The notes beneath the pieces are model-generated. The model searched no databases, was not told the origin of the DNA, and saw nothing but the letters and a program-made list of their open reading frames with translations. Positions 1 through 8,050 of a DNA stretch of 42,807 nt are shown piece by piece. Each line of letters starts with the position of its first letter. The stretch's first letter is position 1. The stretch is from Caldifarciminota bacterium UBA1063 (lineage in GTDB: Bacteria; Hydrothermota; Hydrothermia; UBA1063), in NCBI GenBank assembly GCA_002316275.1, contig DCDE01000027.1, forward strand, positions 1-42,807, given 5' to 3'. Position numbers and translations under genes: made by a program.

Positions 1-299
1 GTCTTGCTGCCCATATAGAAGACTATCACATTGAATACGCGGAATTTGAAGGAACAATACCTGAAGGAAAATATGGGCAAGTACTGTAACTACATAGGAC
101 GGCGGAAGATACGAGAATCTAAGAGAAAAAAGAGAAGATAGAAAAAAGTTGACATTGTAAAATCCCTTAAAGAAGGAAAGATTAAAATACTTTATTAAGG
201 GAAAAAGGTAAAGGGTGTATATTATCTATAGGTGCCAGTATAAAAGAAAGTAAAGAGCAGTGGCTTTTTATTCAAGTCCGCCAGGTAATAAGGAAATAG
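1..299 (+). pseudogene. Decayed LigD-type 3'-phosphoesterase domain relic
   Basis: Frame 3 from the left edge reads LAAHIEDYHIEYAEFEGTIP and then EGKYGQ before a stop near position 90. This matches the DNA ligase D 3'-phosphoesterase domain, which carries the conserved block 'EDHPLDYADFEG-IPEGEYG'. Similarity resumes after the stop and across frame changes: VDIVKSLKEGKIKIL around 150-195, then KGVYYL, then KESKEQWLFIQVRQ in another frame, ending at a TAG at 297-299. The family ends in just such a 'KGKEQWLLIKKRD' block. The intact domain trims 3' ribonucleotides or phosphates during end joining. At least two frame changes and several in-frame stops mean it cannot be functional as read. The 5' part lies outside the window. 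An assembly error is possible but would need several independent indels. No Ku or ligase gene is nearby. Confidence 0.72.
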
Positions 300-340
300 G
301 CAGAGAAAATAATATCGGAAATAAATCAACAGTAAAATAG

Positions 341-346
341 TATAAT
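341..346 (+). promoter_or_regulatory. -10 box of trmO, implies leaderless start
   Basis: A perfect TATAAT lies at 341-346. An ATG at 348 is only one base downstream and a second in-frame ATG at 354 is seven bases after the box. Transcription normally starts about seven bases past the -10, so the mRNA would begin at or next to the 354 ATG. No Shine-Dalgarno sequence is visible and the -35 region (318-323, GAAATA) is poor. Confidence 0.5.
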
Positions 347-353
347 TATGCAA

Positions 354-836
354 ATGGAAATAATTTACAAACCGATAGGAATTATTTATTCTCCATTTAA
401 AGAACCAAAGGGAACCCCGATACAGCCACATGCTGCAAGAGGCATAGAGGGAACCATTGAAGTTTTTCCCGAATACGAGAAAGGCTTAAAAGACTTGAAC
501 CAATTTTCCCACATTATCCTGATATATCACTTCCACTTATCTAAAACATACTCGCTTGAGGTTGTCCCTTTCATGGATGATAGGCCTCACGGTTTATTTG
601 CAACCAGAGCTCCTGCCCGTCCCAACCCAATTGGAATATCTATTGTAAGACTTACAAAAATAGAGGGAAATAAACTGTATGTAAAAGATATTGATATTGT
701 AAACGGGACTCCTCTTCTTGATATAAAACCTTTCGTACCAGAATTTGATAGTGCCGGCGTAGTTAAAAGGGGCTGGCTCAAAAAAAACTTGAAAAAATTA
801 AAAGATTCAAAGGATGACGAAAGATTTATTAAATAG
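354..836 (+). CDS. trmO: TrmO/TsaA family tRNA (m6t6A37) methyltransferase
   Basis: This is a TrmO (TsaA/VirR, UPF0066) family protein of 160 residues, or 162 from the ATG at 348. The family adds an N6-methyl group to t6A37 of threonine tRNAs with SAM, using a single beta-barrel fold rather than a Rossmann fold. The hallmark segment DRPHGLFATRAPARPNPIGI is complete, followed by the usual block NGTPLLDIKPFVPEFDS. The length is typical of the short bacterial and archaeal forms that lack the C-terminal extension. The ATG at 354 is preferred because a perfect TATAAT ends at 346, which places the transcript start near it. It stands alone between two decayed regions. Family assignment is secure, but the exact substrate is inferred from the family. 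Confidence 0.9.
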   Translation: MEIIYKPIGIIYSPFKEPKGTPIQPHAARGIEGTIEVFPEYEKGLKDLNQFSHIILIYHFHLSKTYSLEVVPFMDDRPHGLFATRAPARPNPIGISIVRLTKIEGNKLYVKDIDIVNGTPLLDIKPFVPEFDSAGVVKRGWLKKNLKKLKDSKDDERFIK

Positions 837-977
837 TTGTTTCATCCACTCTCTGGTATGCAGCCTTTTCAGAGGATTTTCCCAATAAAGATCTCCACAA
901 GAGTAGAGTCAATAGGTGATAATCTAAAAGCTGGTGTATATTTTGTCATAGTAACGGGTGGTTGTACAAGGTTGTAA
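837..977 (+). pseudogene. Relic of a T9SS C-terminal sorting domain
   Basis: Directly after the trmO stop, and in the same frame, the sequence reads through to TAA at 975-977 and ends in GDNLKAGVYFVIVTGGCTRL. The core 'L-x-(A/S)-G-V-Y-F-V-x-V' is the signature of the Por/T9SS type A sorting domain. It also resembles the ends of two intact proteins in this window, SSGVYFVTVHLDGK and KSGIYFIKASGKS. Upstream, MQPFQRIFPIKIS resembles the 'PNPF...' opening of the same domain, so a middle part may be deleted. There is no start codon with a ribosome binding site and no passenger domain. It is read as the tail of a lost secreted protein. Confidence 0.5.
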
Positions 978-1066
978 ATAATGTAGAGAGGTAAAGTACC
1001 GATTTAGTCGGCAGGTTATTGGTTTTATTTTTCCTTTCGATAAATTTTTGGAGTTGTTAAGAATGT

Positions 1067-1135
1067 CCTGAATTAAAGTATCGCTGTCAACCCGAAGGGT
1101 CTTTAACGGATGACGCTCGGCTTAGATAATTCAGG
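1067..1135. repeat. Nested inverted repeat, candidate structured RNA or cis element
   Basis: A perfect 9-base inverted repeat, CCTGAATTA (1067-1075) and TAATTCAGG (1127-1135), encloses smaller nested pairings. These are GC plus GTCA (1083-1089, one bulged T) with TGACGC (1111-1116), and ACCC (1090-1093) with GGGT (1097-1100) closing a GAA loop. The arrangement would fold as one long irregular stem in RNA from either strand. I do not recognise a known riboswitch class. It lies about 80 bases before a possible relic ORF. Confidence 0.35.
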
Positions 1136-1212
1136 GATCGAAGTAGTCCTTTACAAAATTTATTGACTTTGATATATATTTAATACACTTTAACAAGTTT
1201 TTGGAGGGTGTT

Positions 1213-1471
1213 TTGAAGGGCATTTATAGAGAGGTATTAGTAGCAAATTTGGATGCTCCTGTGTATAAGCGTTCATCTATAGCCATTTCAATTGGAGCAT
1301 TTAATTTATTTGGGCAGGAGGGGTGCTCATGCCCAAGCAATTTATGGGAAAATATTTATTAGATTATAAAACATTCTTTTTTATGTTAATTTCTCTCCCA
1401 AAGGCATATCATTTGGTGCTTTTGCGCGAAATTTAAAGAGGAGTGAAACCCAAGAAACCGGAGGAATATGA
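1213..1471 (+). pseudogene. Possible relic of a beta-barrel outer-membrane protein gene
   Basis: A GGAGG at 1203-1207 precedes a TTG at 1213 that opens a 49-codon frame ending at 1360-1362. It contains SSIAISIGAFNLFGQEG, which has the alternating pattern of a membrane beta-strand. After the stop a different frame continues with NFSPKGISFGAFARNL and runs to a TGA at 1469-1471. The pieces resemble strands of PorV/UPF0164-type barrels ('...ISFGVSIKNLG...'). A TTGACT at 1163-1168 could be a -35, but the -10 spacing is poor. It is equally possible that the first frame is an unrecognised small gene and the second is chance. The rest of 978-1212 holds only the inverted repeat described separately. 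Confidence 0.3.
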
Positions 1472-2397
1472 TGAAAAGAGGAAAGATTAAGAAAAACTCT
1501 TCACGTAGAGGGAAAAAGAGAAGACACCGGAATAGAACATTGGGTGCGGTTTCAAGCCTTGAAGAATATGTCCCTCCAGATTGGTGGCGACGCATATTTA
1601 ATGCTTTTTACCTAAAGACCGACGGTGATGTAGTTAACGACCAGCATATTACTAATCATGAGTTAGACTTGTTCATAGAGATACTAAAGCTTTCACCGGA
1701 TGAAAGAATTTTAGATCTCTGTTGCGGTCAGGGGCGGCATTCCCTCGAGCTTGCAAGGCGAGGGTTTCTTAAAGTAGAGGGGTTAGATCGTTCCCGTTAC
1801 CTCGTAGAAAAGGCGCGCGCCCAGGCGAAAAAAGAGGGCCTTGAAGTTAGGTTTAGAGAAGGTGATGCCAGAGAACTACACTATACTGCAAATACATTTG
1901 ATGTGGTTTTGATTCTGGGTAACAGTTTCGGCTATTTTGAAGACATTCAGGATGATATGGAAGTGCTTAAAGAGGTTTCCAGGGTCCTGAAACCAATGGG
2001 TAGACTTCTCATTGATGTTGCAGATGGTGAATATTTGAGGGAACATTTCGAGAAGAGGAGCTGGGAGTGGATTGGCAATAGACATTATGTTTTGAGAGAA
2101 CGTACCCTTTCGAAAGACAGACAGCGCTTAATCTCTCGTGAAATAATTGCCCATATAGGTAATGGGATTATTAGAGACCAATTTTATGCTGAGCGATTGT
2201 ATACTCGTGAGGCGTTGAGTGAGCTACTTAGGCAAGCAGGGTTTGGTGATATTTGTATCCATGGGGAAGTGACTCCTGATTCTCAGAGAAACCAGGATTT
2301 GGGTATGATGGAGAGGCGAATTATTATAACAGCCGTATGTATGAAAGAGTTAGCACCGGTTCAAGGAGAAAGAGAAAAGGCAACTATGTCCTCGTAA
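1471..2397 (+). CDS. Class I SAM-dependent methyltransferase
   Basis: This is a Rossmann-fold methyltransferase of about 308 residues. Motif I is ILDLCCGQGRHSLELARRG, the acidic end of strand 2 is in VEGLDRS, and motif IV is in TFDVVLILGNSFGYF. The block around VNDQHITNHELDLFIEIL just before motif I is typical of a widespread family annotated only as 'class I SAM-dependent methyltransferase'. The first 30 residues are very rich in Lys and Arg (KRGKIKKNSSRRGKKRRHRN), unusual for the family and suggestive of a nucleic-acid or ribosome contact. The ATG at 1471 is six bases from GGAGG (1460-1464), while the adjacent ATG at 1468 is only three bases away. The substrate is unknown. It is followed by a hairpin and then uvrA with its own promoter, so it is probably transcribed alone. 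Confidence 0.8.
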   Translation: MKRGKIKKNSSRRGKKRRHRNRTLGAVSSLEEYVPPDWWRRIFNAFYLKTDGDVVNDQHITNHELDLFIEILKLSPDERILDLCCGQGRHSLELARRGFLKVEGLDRSRYLVEKARAQAKKEGLEVRFREGDARELHYTANTFDVVLILGNSFGYFEDIQDDMEVLKEVSRVLKPMGRLLIDVADGEYLREHFEKRSWEWIGNRHYVLRERTLSKDRQRLISREIIAHIGNGIIRDQFYAERLYTREALSELLRQAGFGDICIHGEVTPDSQRNQDLGMMERRIIITAVCMKELAPVQGEREKATMSS

Positions 2398-2437
2398 TCA
2401 GTATATAGCTTTCCTGAAATTAGCCCATCGGCGTGAG

Positions 2438-2460
2438 AGGCTTTAGCATCTTCAAAGCCT
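2438..2460 (+). terminator. Hairpin between the methyltransferase and uvrA
   Basis: AGGCTTT (2438-2444) pairs with AAAGCCT (2454-2460) around a 9-base loop. No U-tract follows on the plus strand, so it is a weak intrinsic terminator at best. Its right arm touches the proposed uvrA -35 box, so it might instead affect uvrA transcription. Confidence 0.3.
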
Positions 2461-2488
2461 TGCAAATTCGACGGTTAGGGCTTATTAT
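2460..2488 (+). promoter_or_regulatory. uvrA promoter
   Basis: TTGCAA (2460-2465) and TATTAT (2483-2488) are separated by exactly 17 bases. The uvrA ATG at 2498 is nine bases after the -10 and no Shine-Dalgarno sequence is present, which again suggests a nearly leaderless mRNA. No LexA-type palindrome (CTGT-N8-ACAG or GAAC-N4-GTTC) was seen here. Confidence 0.5.
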
Positions 2489-2497
2489 AGGGTGAGC

Positions 2498-5314
2498 ATG
2501 AATAATGAAAAAATAAAGATAAAAGGCGCAAGGGTACACAATTTAAAAAATGTCAGTGTCGAGATTCCGAAGAACAGCTTTGTAGTTATAACAGGTGTCT
2601 CTGGGTCTGGGAAATCCTCTCTTGCCTTTGATACAATTTACGCAGAAGGCCAGAGAAGGTACGTAGAATCGCTATCGTCATACGCAAGACAGTTTCTCGG
2701 TCTTATGGAGAAGCCAGACGTTGATTTTATTGAGGGGCTTTCTCCAGCCATTTCTATCGAGCAGAGGAAAGGGGGATGGAACCCGAGGTCGACGGTAGGA
2801 ACCGTTACCGAGATTTATGATTACCTCAGGCTTTTTTATGCCCGTGTAGGTACTCCTTATTGCATACATCATAATTTACCCCTTGGAAAGAAGAGTCTCG
2901 ATGAGATAGTCCAGGAAGTTTTGAGCTTGCCTGAAGGGGAGTTTGTTCAGATATTTGCACCTGTTGTTCGAGGTAGAAAGGGTGAGTATAGAGATTTATT
3001 TGAGGCGTTACTCAAAAAGGGTTTTCTCAGGGTAGTGGTTGATGGTGAGACCTTTGAGCTTGAGGATCCTCCAAGGCTTGAAAAATATAAAAATCATGTT
3101 ATTGATCTTGTAATAGACAGGGTAAAAGTTTCTGAGGATAATAAAAGCAGGATTGCTGAATCCGTTGAAACAGCAATGCGAGAGGCTGGAGGCCTTGTAA
3201 AAATATATATTGAGGGTCAAGAGAGAGAAGTTGTATACTCAGAAAAATTGATGTGTCCCGTCTGTGATTATTCTGTTGAGGAACTCGAACCGAGGATGTT
3301 TTCTTTTAACTCTCCTTACGGAGCCTGCCCCGAATGTACCGGGCTTGGTGTAAAATTGGAAATTGACCCTTATAAAATTGTTAATTCTGAAGAGCTTTCT
3401 ATAATGGAAGGTGCAATAAAACCATGGGGGGAGCCCAACCCCTTTCTCGGAGAAAAACTTAAGAGATTGAGCCAAGAAAAGCGAGTCGACCTCGACACCC
3501 CTTGGTCAGAATTGCCTCAAAGTTTTAAGAACCTCGTATTGTATGGCACCGAAGATCCGGGAGCAAGCTATTATAGGCAGGACCAGATGGAGCAAGATTA
3601 TTACTATTTTGAAGGTGTGATTCCATACCTTTGGCGGAGATATCATGAAACCGATTCTGATTGGGTAAAAGAGGAGATTGAAAGGTATATGGTAAAAAAA
3701 ACATGTCCTATGTGCGGTGGTTCCAGGTTGAGAAAAGAATCTCTCTTTGTAAGAATTGCGGATAAGTCTATTTGGGACGTTGTAACATTGAGCATTGACG
3801 AAGCCCTTGTCTGGTTTAAAGCCTTAAAGCTACAAGGTAAGGCGGAAGTGATTGGAAGACAAATCATCAAGGAAATTGCCTCAAGGCTTACATTTTTAAA
3901 GGACGTTGGCCTCGGATATATAACCCTTGACCGAGGTACCGATACCTTATCGGCAGGAGAAAATCAGAGAGTTCGCCTCGCAACTCAGATAGGTTCAAGG
4001 CTTACAGGAGTTCTCTATGTCCTCGATGAGCCATCTATTGGTTTGCATCCGAGGGACATTGATAGACTTATAGACACAATCAAGAAACTAAGGGATCTCG
4101 GTAATACCGTAATCGTTGTGGAACATGATAAGGAAACTATTGAAGAAGCGGATTGGGTTGTAGACCTTGGCCCAGGGGCAGGGGAGGCTGGAGGCAGGGT
4201 AGTTTTCAGTGGTACATATCCAGAATTACTAAAAAGTAAGAGATCTTTAACAGGCCAATATCTATCGGGTTTAAAATCTGTTCCAAGTCCGAAGAAAAGA
4301 CGAAAGCCAATGGAGAAATTTCTGGTTATACGTGGAGCTAGACACAATAATTTGAAAGGGATTGATTTTAAGATACCACTTGGGCTTTTTGTGTGCGTCA
4401 CGGGTGTTTCGGGGTCCGGTAAATCTTCTTTGGTGCAAGACACCCTTCATGTTGCGTTGATGAGACATTTTTACGGTACACGTGAAACGCCTGGCATCTT
4501 TGATCGCATTGAAGGTCTTGACTACATTGACAAAGTCGTTAATATTGATCAGAGCCCTATCGGGAGGACGCCAAGGTCCAATCCAGCTACGTATACCTCA
4601 TCATTTACTCCCATACGAGAGTTTTATTCGACTCTGAAAGAGGCAAGGAAACGGGGCTATACCCCAGGCCGTTTTTCTTTTAACATAAAGGGCGGCCGCT
4701 GTGAAGCTTGTAGTGGTGAGGGATTTACCAAGGTAGAGATGCAATTTTTGCCGGACGTTTATGTACCCTGTGAAGTTTGTGGTGGTAAGCGCTATAACGA
4801 GGAAACCCTTGAGGTTAAGTATAAAGATAAAAGTATTGCAGATGTGCTTAGCATGTCCGTGGATGAAGCCCACGAGCTATTTAAAGATATTCCTTCGATC
4901 GAAAGGAAGCTTAACTTACTAAAGGATGTTGGCCTTGGATACATAAAACTTGGGCAACCCGCGACAACTCTCTCAGGTGGAGAGGCGCAGCGTATCAAAC
5001 TTGCAAAAGAACTTTCAAAAGTTGCCACAGGTAAGACTTTGTATATTCTTGATGAGCCAACTACAGGTCTTCACTTCGATGATGTAAAAAAACTCGTTAA
5101 CGTTCTACAGAAATTAGTAGATCTGGGAAATACCGTTCTTGTTATAGAACATAACCTCGATGTTATTAAGAATGCGGATTGGATTATAGATCTTGGACCA
5201 GAGGCGGGTGAAAAAGGTGGAGCGATCGTTGCAGAGGGTACACCGGAAGAAGTTGCCAGTAACAACCATTCTTTCACAGGTTTTTACCTGAAGAGAGAAC
5301 TGGGCATTTTGTAG
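2498..5314 (+). CDS. uvrA: Excinuclease ABC subunit A (UvrA)
   Basis: This is the damage-recognition ATPase of nucleotide excision repair. It forms UvrA2 or UvrA2B complexes that scan DNA and load UvrB. At about 938 residues it is full length. Two ABC modules are present: Walker A GVSGSGKSS near residue 33 and again near 635, with signatures LSAGENQRVRLATQIGS and LSGGEAQRIKLAKELS, each followed by an LDEP Walker B. Zinc-binding CxxC pairs are visible (CPVC...CPEC, CPMC, CEAC...CEVC). The first signature has Ala where LSGGE is usual. A GTG at 2492 is an alternative start. The ATG at 2498 is preferred because it fits the promoter. No uvrB or uvrC is in the window. Confidence 0.97.
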   Translation: MNNEKIKIKGARVHNLKNVSVEIPKNSFVVITGVSGSGKSSLAFDTIYAEGQRRYVESLSSYARQFLGLMEKPDVDFIEGLSPAISIEQRKGGWNPRSTVGTVTEIYDYLRLFYARVGTPYCIHHNLPLGKKSLDEIVQEVLSLPEGEFVQIFAPVVRGRKGEYRDLFEALLKKGFLRVVVDGETFELEDPPRLEKYKNHVIDLVIDRVKVSEDNKSRIAESVETAMREAGGLVKIYIEGQEREVVYSEKLMCPVCDYSVEELEPRMFSFNSPYGACPECTGLGVKLEIDPYKIVNSEELSIMEGAIKPWGEPNPFLGEKLKRLSQEKRVDLDTPWSELPQSFKNLVLYGTEDPGASYYRQDQMEQDYYYFEGVIPYLWRRYHETDSDWVKEEIERYMVKKTCPMCGGSRLRKESLFVRIADKSIWDVVTLSIDEALVWFKALKLQGKAEVIGRQIIKEIASRLTFLKDVGLGYITLDRGTDTLSAGENQRVRLATQIGSRLTGVLYVLDEPSIGLHPRDIDRLIDTIKKLRDLGNTVIVVEHDKETIEEADWVVDLGPGAGEAGGRVVFSGTYPELLKSKRSLTGQYLSGLKSVPSPKKRRKPMEKFLVIRGARHNNLKGIDFKIPLGLFVCVTGVSGSGKSSLVQDTLHVALMRHFYGTRETPGIFDRIEGLDYIDKVVNIDQSPIGRTPRSNPATYTSSFTPIREFYSTLKEARKRGYTPGRFSFNIKGGRCEACSGEGFTKVEMQFLPDVYVPCEVCGGKRYNEETLEVKYKDKSIADVLSMSVDEAHELFKDIPSIERKLNLLKDVGLGYIKLGQPATTLSGGEAQRIKLAKELSKVATGKTLYILDEPTTGLHFDDVKKLVNVLQKLVDLGNTVLVIEHNLDVIKNADWIIDLGPEAGEKGGAIVAEGTPEEVASNNHSFTGFYLKRELGIL

Positions 5315-5405
5315 CTCGGGATGGGAACTGTTTAGCGTTTTTAAATAGATTTGTATTCCTTCTAAATTGGTATAAAATTTAGGATATTGAAAGGAGGGAT
5401 TTAAG

Positions 5406-7985
5406 ATGAATTTGATATTGATGGCATTGCTGTTAATGCCCCCCCATCCTGATGTGGTGGAAAAAATGAAAAGAGAGGGAAGCTGGGAGAGATATCTCTC
5501 TATTACAGAGGACGCGAGAGCAAGAGGTATGGATACTCCATCGGAAGATTTGATGAATAAAACTTTTGAAGAAATTCAAAATGCCAAGGTCACAAAGGGG
5601 AAAACTGTAAAAAGAGCCGTAGTAATCCTATGTGACTTCTCAGATAATGTCGGAACTACACCTCCCATTCATTACGATTCTGTGACAAATAGTATAGGGG
5701 TATATCCTACAGGAAGCGCCCGAGATTACTTCACTGAGGTTTCTTATGGTCTTCTTGATATGCAATTTGTGGTTACCCCTGTATGGGTGAGGTTGCCCCA
5801 ACAGTATACCTATTATACCAATAACAATTATGGAATGGGTTCCTGGCCTCAGAACGCTCAGAGGATGGTATATGATGCTGTTTTGGCTGCAGATCCTTAT
5901 ATCGATTTCTCTCAATGTGATTTAAATAATGATGGCGTTATTGACGCTCTGGTTGTCGTTCACGCAGGACCGGGTGCCGAGTCTACTGGGAATCTCAATC
6001 ATATATGGTCTCACGCCTGGTCCATTCCAGTTACGCTTATTGTTGATGGTGTACAGGCCTCCTACTATACTACTGTTCCTGAAGATGCAGGCTGTGGTGT
6101 CATTACTCACGAACTTGGGCATAGGCCCCTTGGACTACCGGACCTTTATGATACAGATTATACCTCTGAAGGCTTAGGGAACTGGTGCTTAATGGCGGCT
6201 GGTTCCTGGAACGGTTCTGGAAATATACCTGCCCATATGAGTGCTTGGTGTAAGATGAGACTCGGGTTTTTAAATGTAGATACTGTAACTTCAAGTCGTA
6301 TTATGCAGCCTATTCCAGCTGTTGAGGACTCTTCTGTTGTTTACAGGCTATGGACAAATGGTACTGGTGGGAACAGATGTTTTATAGTTGAAAACAGAAG
6401 ACTAAAGAAGTTTGACAGAGCGCTTCCTGGGGAAGGAATTCTCATATATCATATCGATGATGGAAGACCAAGCAATAATAATGAGTGGTACCCAGGACAG
6501 GATTATATGTATCATTATAGAGTTGCTTTGGAACAGGCCGATGGTAGATGGGACCTTGAACATGGTTCAAATAGAGGAGATGGAGGTGATCCATGGCCTG
6601 GCACGACTAATAAAGTGGATTTTCATAATTACTCTACACCTGATTCTAAGGATTACGGGAATCCTATGATAACTACTTATGTTGGAGTCCTAAATATTTT
6701 AGCCCCTAAGGATACGGCTTATGCGGATTTAATGGTATCTGCCTACGATAATTTGAAACTTACGGGTACTACAATTCCAAGAGCTGATACGTTGGGTGCC
6801 ACCGGTGAGTTTGCGGTCAGCCTGTATAACAACGGTTATTCACAAATGAATGTCGGTTTGAATTTTAAGGTTTACGACGAGGCTTCCAATTTGGTTTACG
6901 ATAGTTCAGCTACCTCGATAGTCGTCGATACCAACCATGCTGACACCGTTAACTTTTCTTTCCAACCTGCCCTTAATGACTGTGAATATGCATATATCAT
7001 AAGTTTAACACCTGTCGATGATGTTCCAACTGACGATACACTCTCTGGGAACTATTATGTGAAAAATGTTGTTAGGAACTACGATGTAACTAGGGCAGAA
7101 GGCGGGAATTATATTATCGATCATATCGTTGATGGAGTAATTAGTGAAGACGAATATTACGGAGCAGAGTGGTTAGATATTAGCAACTTCCTTGGGGCTA
7201 ATGGTGATGCCCACAGAACCATAAGAAATACTTATATGAAGGCTCACATTTTACGTGATACCCTATTCCTTGGATTTAAGATAATTGGTGACTCCACTAT
7301 CCAAAATAATGACTATATAACCGTTGTCATCGATGATAACGGAGATGGTGTTTTCCCTGACGCTAGTAGTAACGAGGGAGAGCTTACTTTTAGAGATGGT
7401 TCAACGAGACTTTCATACTTCAGGCCTTATACCTCAACGGGTACCGGCAGTATGCAGACTTTAAGCCTTCCACAGGGCTACAGTGTTGATGGGAATACGA
7501 AGTATAGTGAAGTTGCGATTCCTATAGGGCTCGATGGTGGAGGGCAAGCCTACTATCTGAATCTATCAGGAGACTATAGTACGTTTAATCCGAAATTTTT
7601 TGTAAAGATTACTGACGGCTCTAAGATTGTGGGCTGGTGGCCTCAAAACACTCCGTACGCAACCTTTGTGAGGGATATTAATTACTTTGCAACCTTGTCA
7701 TCCATCGCTGTTTCGGTTTCTGAGCTGGAGATGCCTCTGAGATTAACGGGGAACTGGAGTGGTTCTAATTTTGTCCTGAAGTTCGCTGGCGCAAGAGATG
7801 GTGCGAATGTTAGACTTTCCGTTTACAATGCTATGGGCAGAAGGGTGAAAGTTGAAAATCTCAGAATAGCAGGAAATGGTGAGATTAGAGTTAGCTTTAG
7901 AGACTTATCATCCGGAGTCTATTTCGTTACGGTGCATCTTGATGGGAAAGAGGCTGGTGTGTACAAAGGAGTGGTGATAAAGTAA
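5406..7985 (+). CDS. Secreted M6-family metalloprotease with T9SS sorting domain
   Basis: This is an 859-residue protein of the immune inhibitor A-like M6 family, zinc endopeptidases that act outside the cell. A short hydrophobic N-terminus (MNLILMALLLM) may be the signal. The protease core spans about residues 60-400, with the zinc site HELGH at 235-239 followed by RPLGLPDLYD. Most members read HExGHxLGLPD, so there is one extra residue here. A CARDB-like beta region follows, then a segment near 575-720 (DGVISEDEYYGAEW...) resembling CBM9-like beta-sandwiches. The last 85 residues form a type A T9SS sorting domain ending SSGVYFVTV...YKGVVIK. AAGGAGGG precedes the ATG at good spacing, and a weak TATAAA lies at 5371-5376. 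It appears monocistronic. Its role, probably protein degradation at the cell surface, is inferred. Confidence 0.9.
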   Translation: MNLILMALLLMPPHPDVVEKMKREGSWERYLSITEDARARGMDTPSEDLMNKTFEEIQNAKVTKGKTVKRAVVILCDFSDNVGTTPPIHYDSVTNSIGVYPTGSARDYFTEVSYGLLDMQFVVTPVWVRLPQQYTYYTNNNYGMGSWPQNAQRMVYDAVLAADPYIDFSQCDLNNDGVIDALVVVHAGPGAESTGNLNHIWSHAWSIPVTLIVDGVQASYYTTVPEDAGCGVITHELGHRPLGLPDLYDTDYTSEGLGNWCLMAAGSWNGSGNIPAHMSAWCKMRLGFLNVDTVTSSRIMQPIPAVEDSSVVYRLWTNGTGGNRCFIVENRRLKKFDRALPGEGILIYHIDDGRPSNNNEWYPGQDYMYHYRVALEQADGRWDLEHGSNRGDGGDPWPGTTNKVDFHNYSTPDSKDYGNPMITTYVGVLNILAPKDTAYADLMVSAYDNLKLTGTTIPRADTLGATGEFAVSLYNNGYSQMNVGLNFKVYDEASNLVYDSSATSIVVDTNHADTVNFSFQPALNDCEYAYIISLTPVDDVPTDDTLSGNYYVKNVVRNYDVTRAEGGNYIIDHIVDGVISEDEYYGAEWLDISNFLGANGDAHRTIRNTYMKAHILRDTLFLGFKIIGDSTIQNNDYITVVIDDNGDGVFPDASSNEGELTFRDGSTRLSYFRPYTSTGTGSMQTLSLPQGYSVDGNTKYSEVAIPIGLDGGGQAYYLNLSGDYSTFNPKFFVKITDGSKIVGWWPQNTPYATFVRDINYFATLSSIAVSVSELEMPLRLTGNWSGSNFVLKFAGARDGANVRLSVYNAMGRRVKVENLRIAGNGEIRVSFRDLSSGVYFVTVHLDGKEAGVYKGVVIK

Positions 7986-8050
7986 GAAGTTCCCTTTGAT
8001 TTAGCCTTACTCCTGAATTATACTTATCCTCTGATACTGTTGGAGGGTAC

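Noticed and set aside
2398..2497. An SOS (LexA) operator before uvrA
   Set aside because: No CTGT-N8-ACAG or GAAC-N4-GTTC palindrome is present. The visible dyad (AGGCTTT/AAAGCCT) does not fit either type.
4015..4443. A 142-residue minus-strand frame inside uvrA
   Set aside because: It is an antisense shadow of conserved ABC sequence, with low-complexity Ser/Thr/Pro content and no ribosome binding site.
7986..8050. A T-box riboswitch before ileS
   Set aside because: The 65-base interval is too short for the T-box stems and contains no specifier-like structure or T-box sequence.
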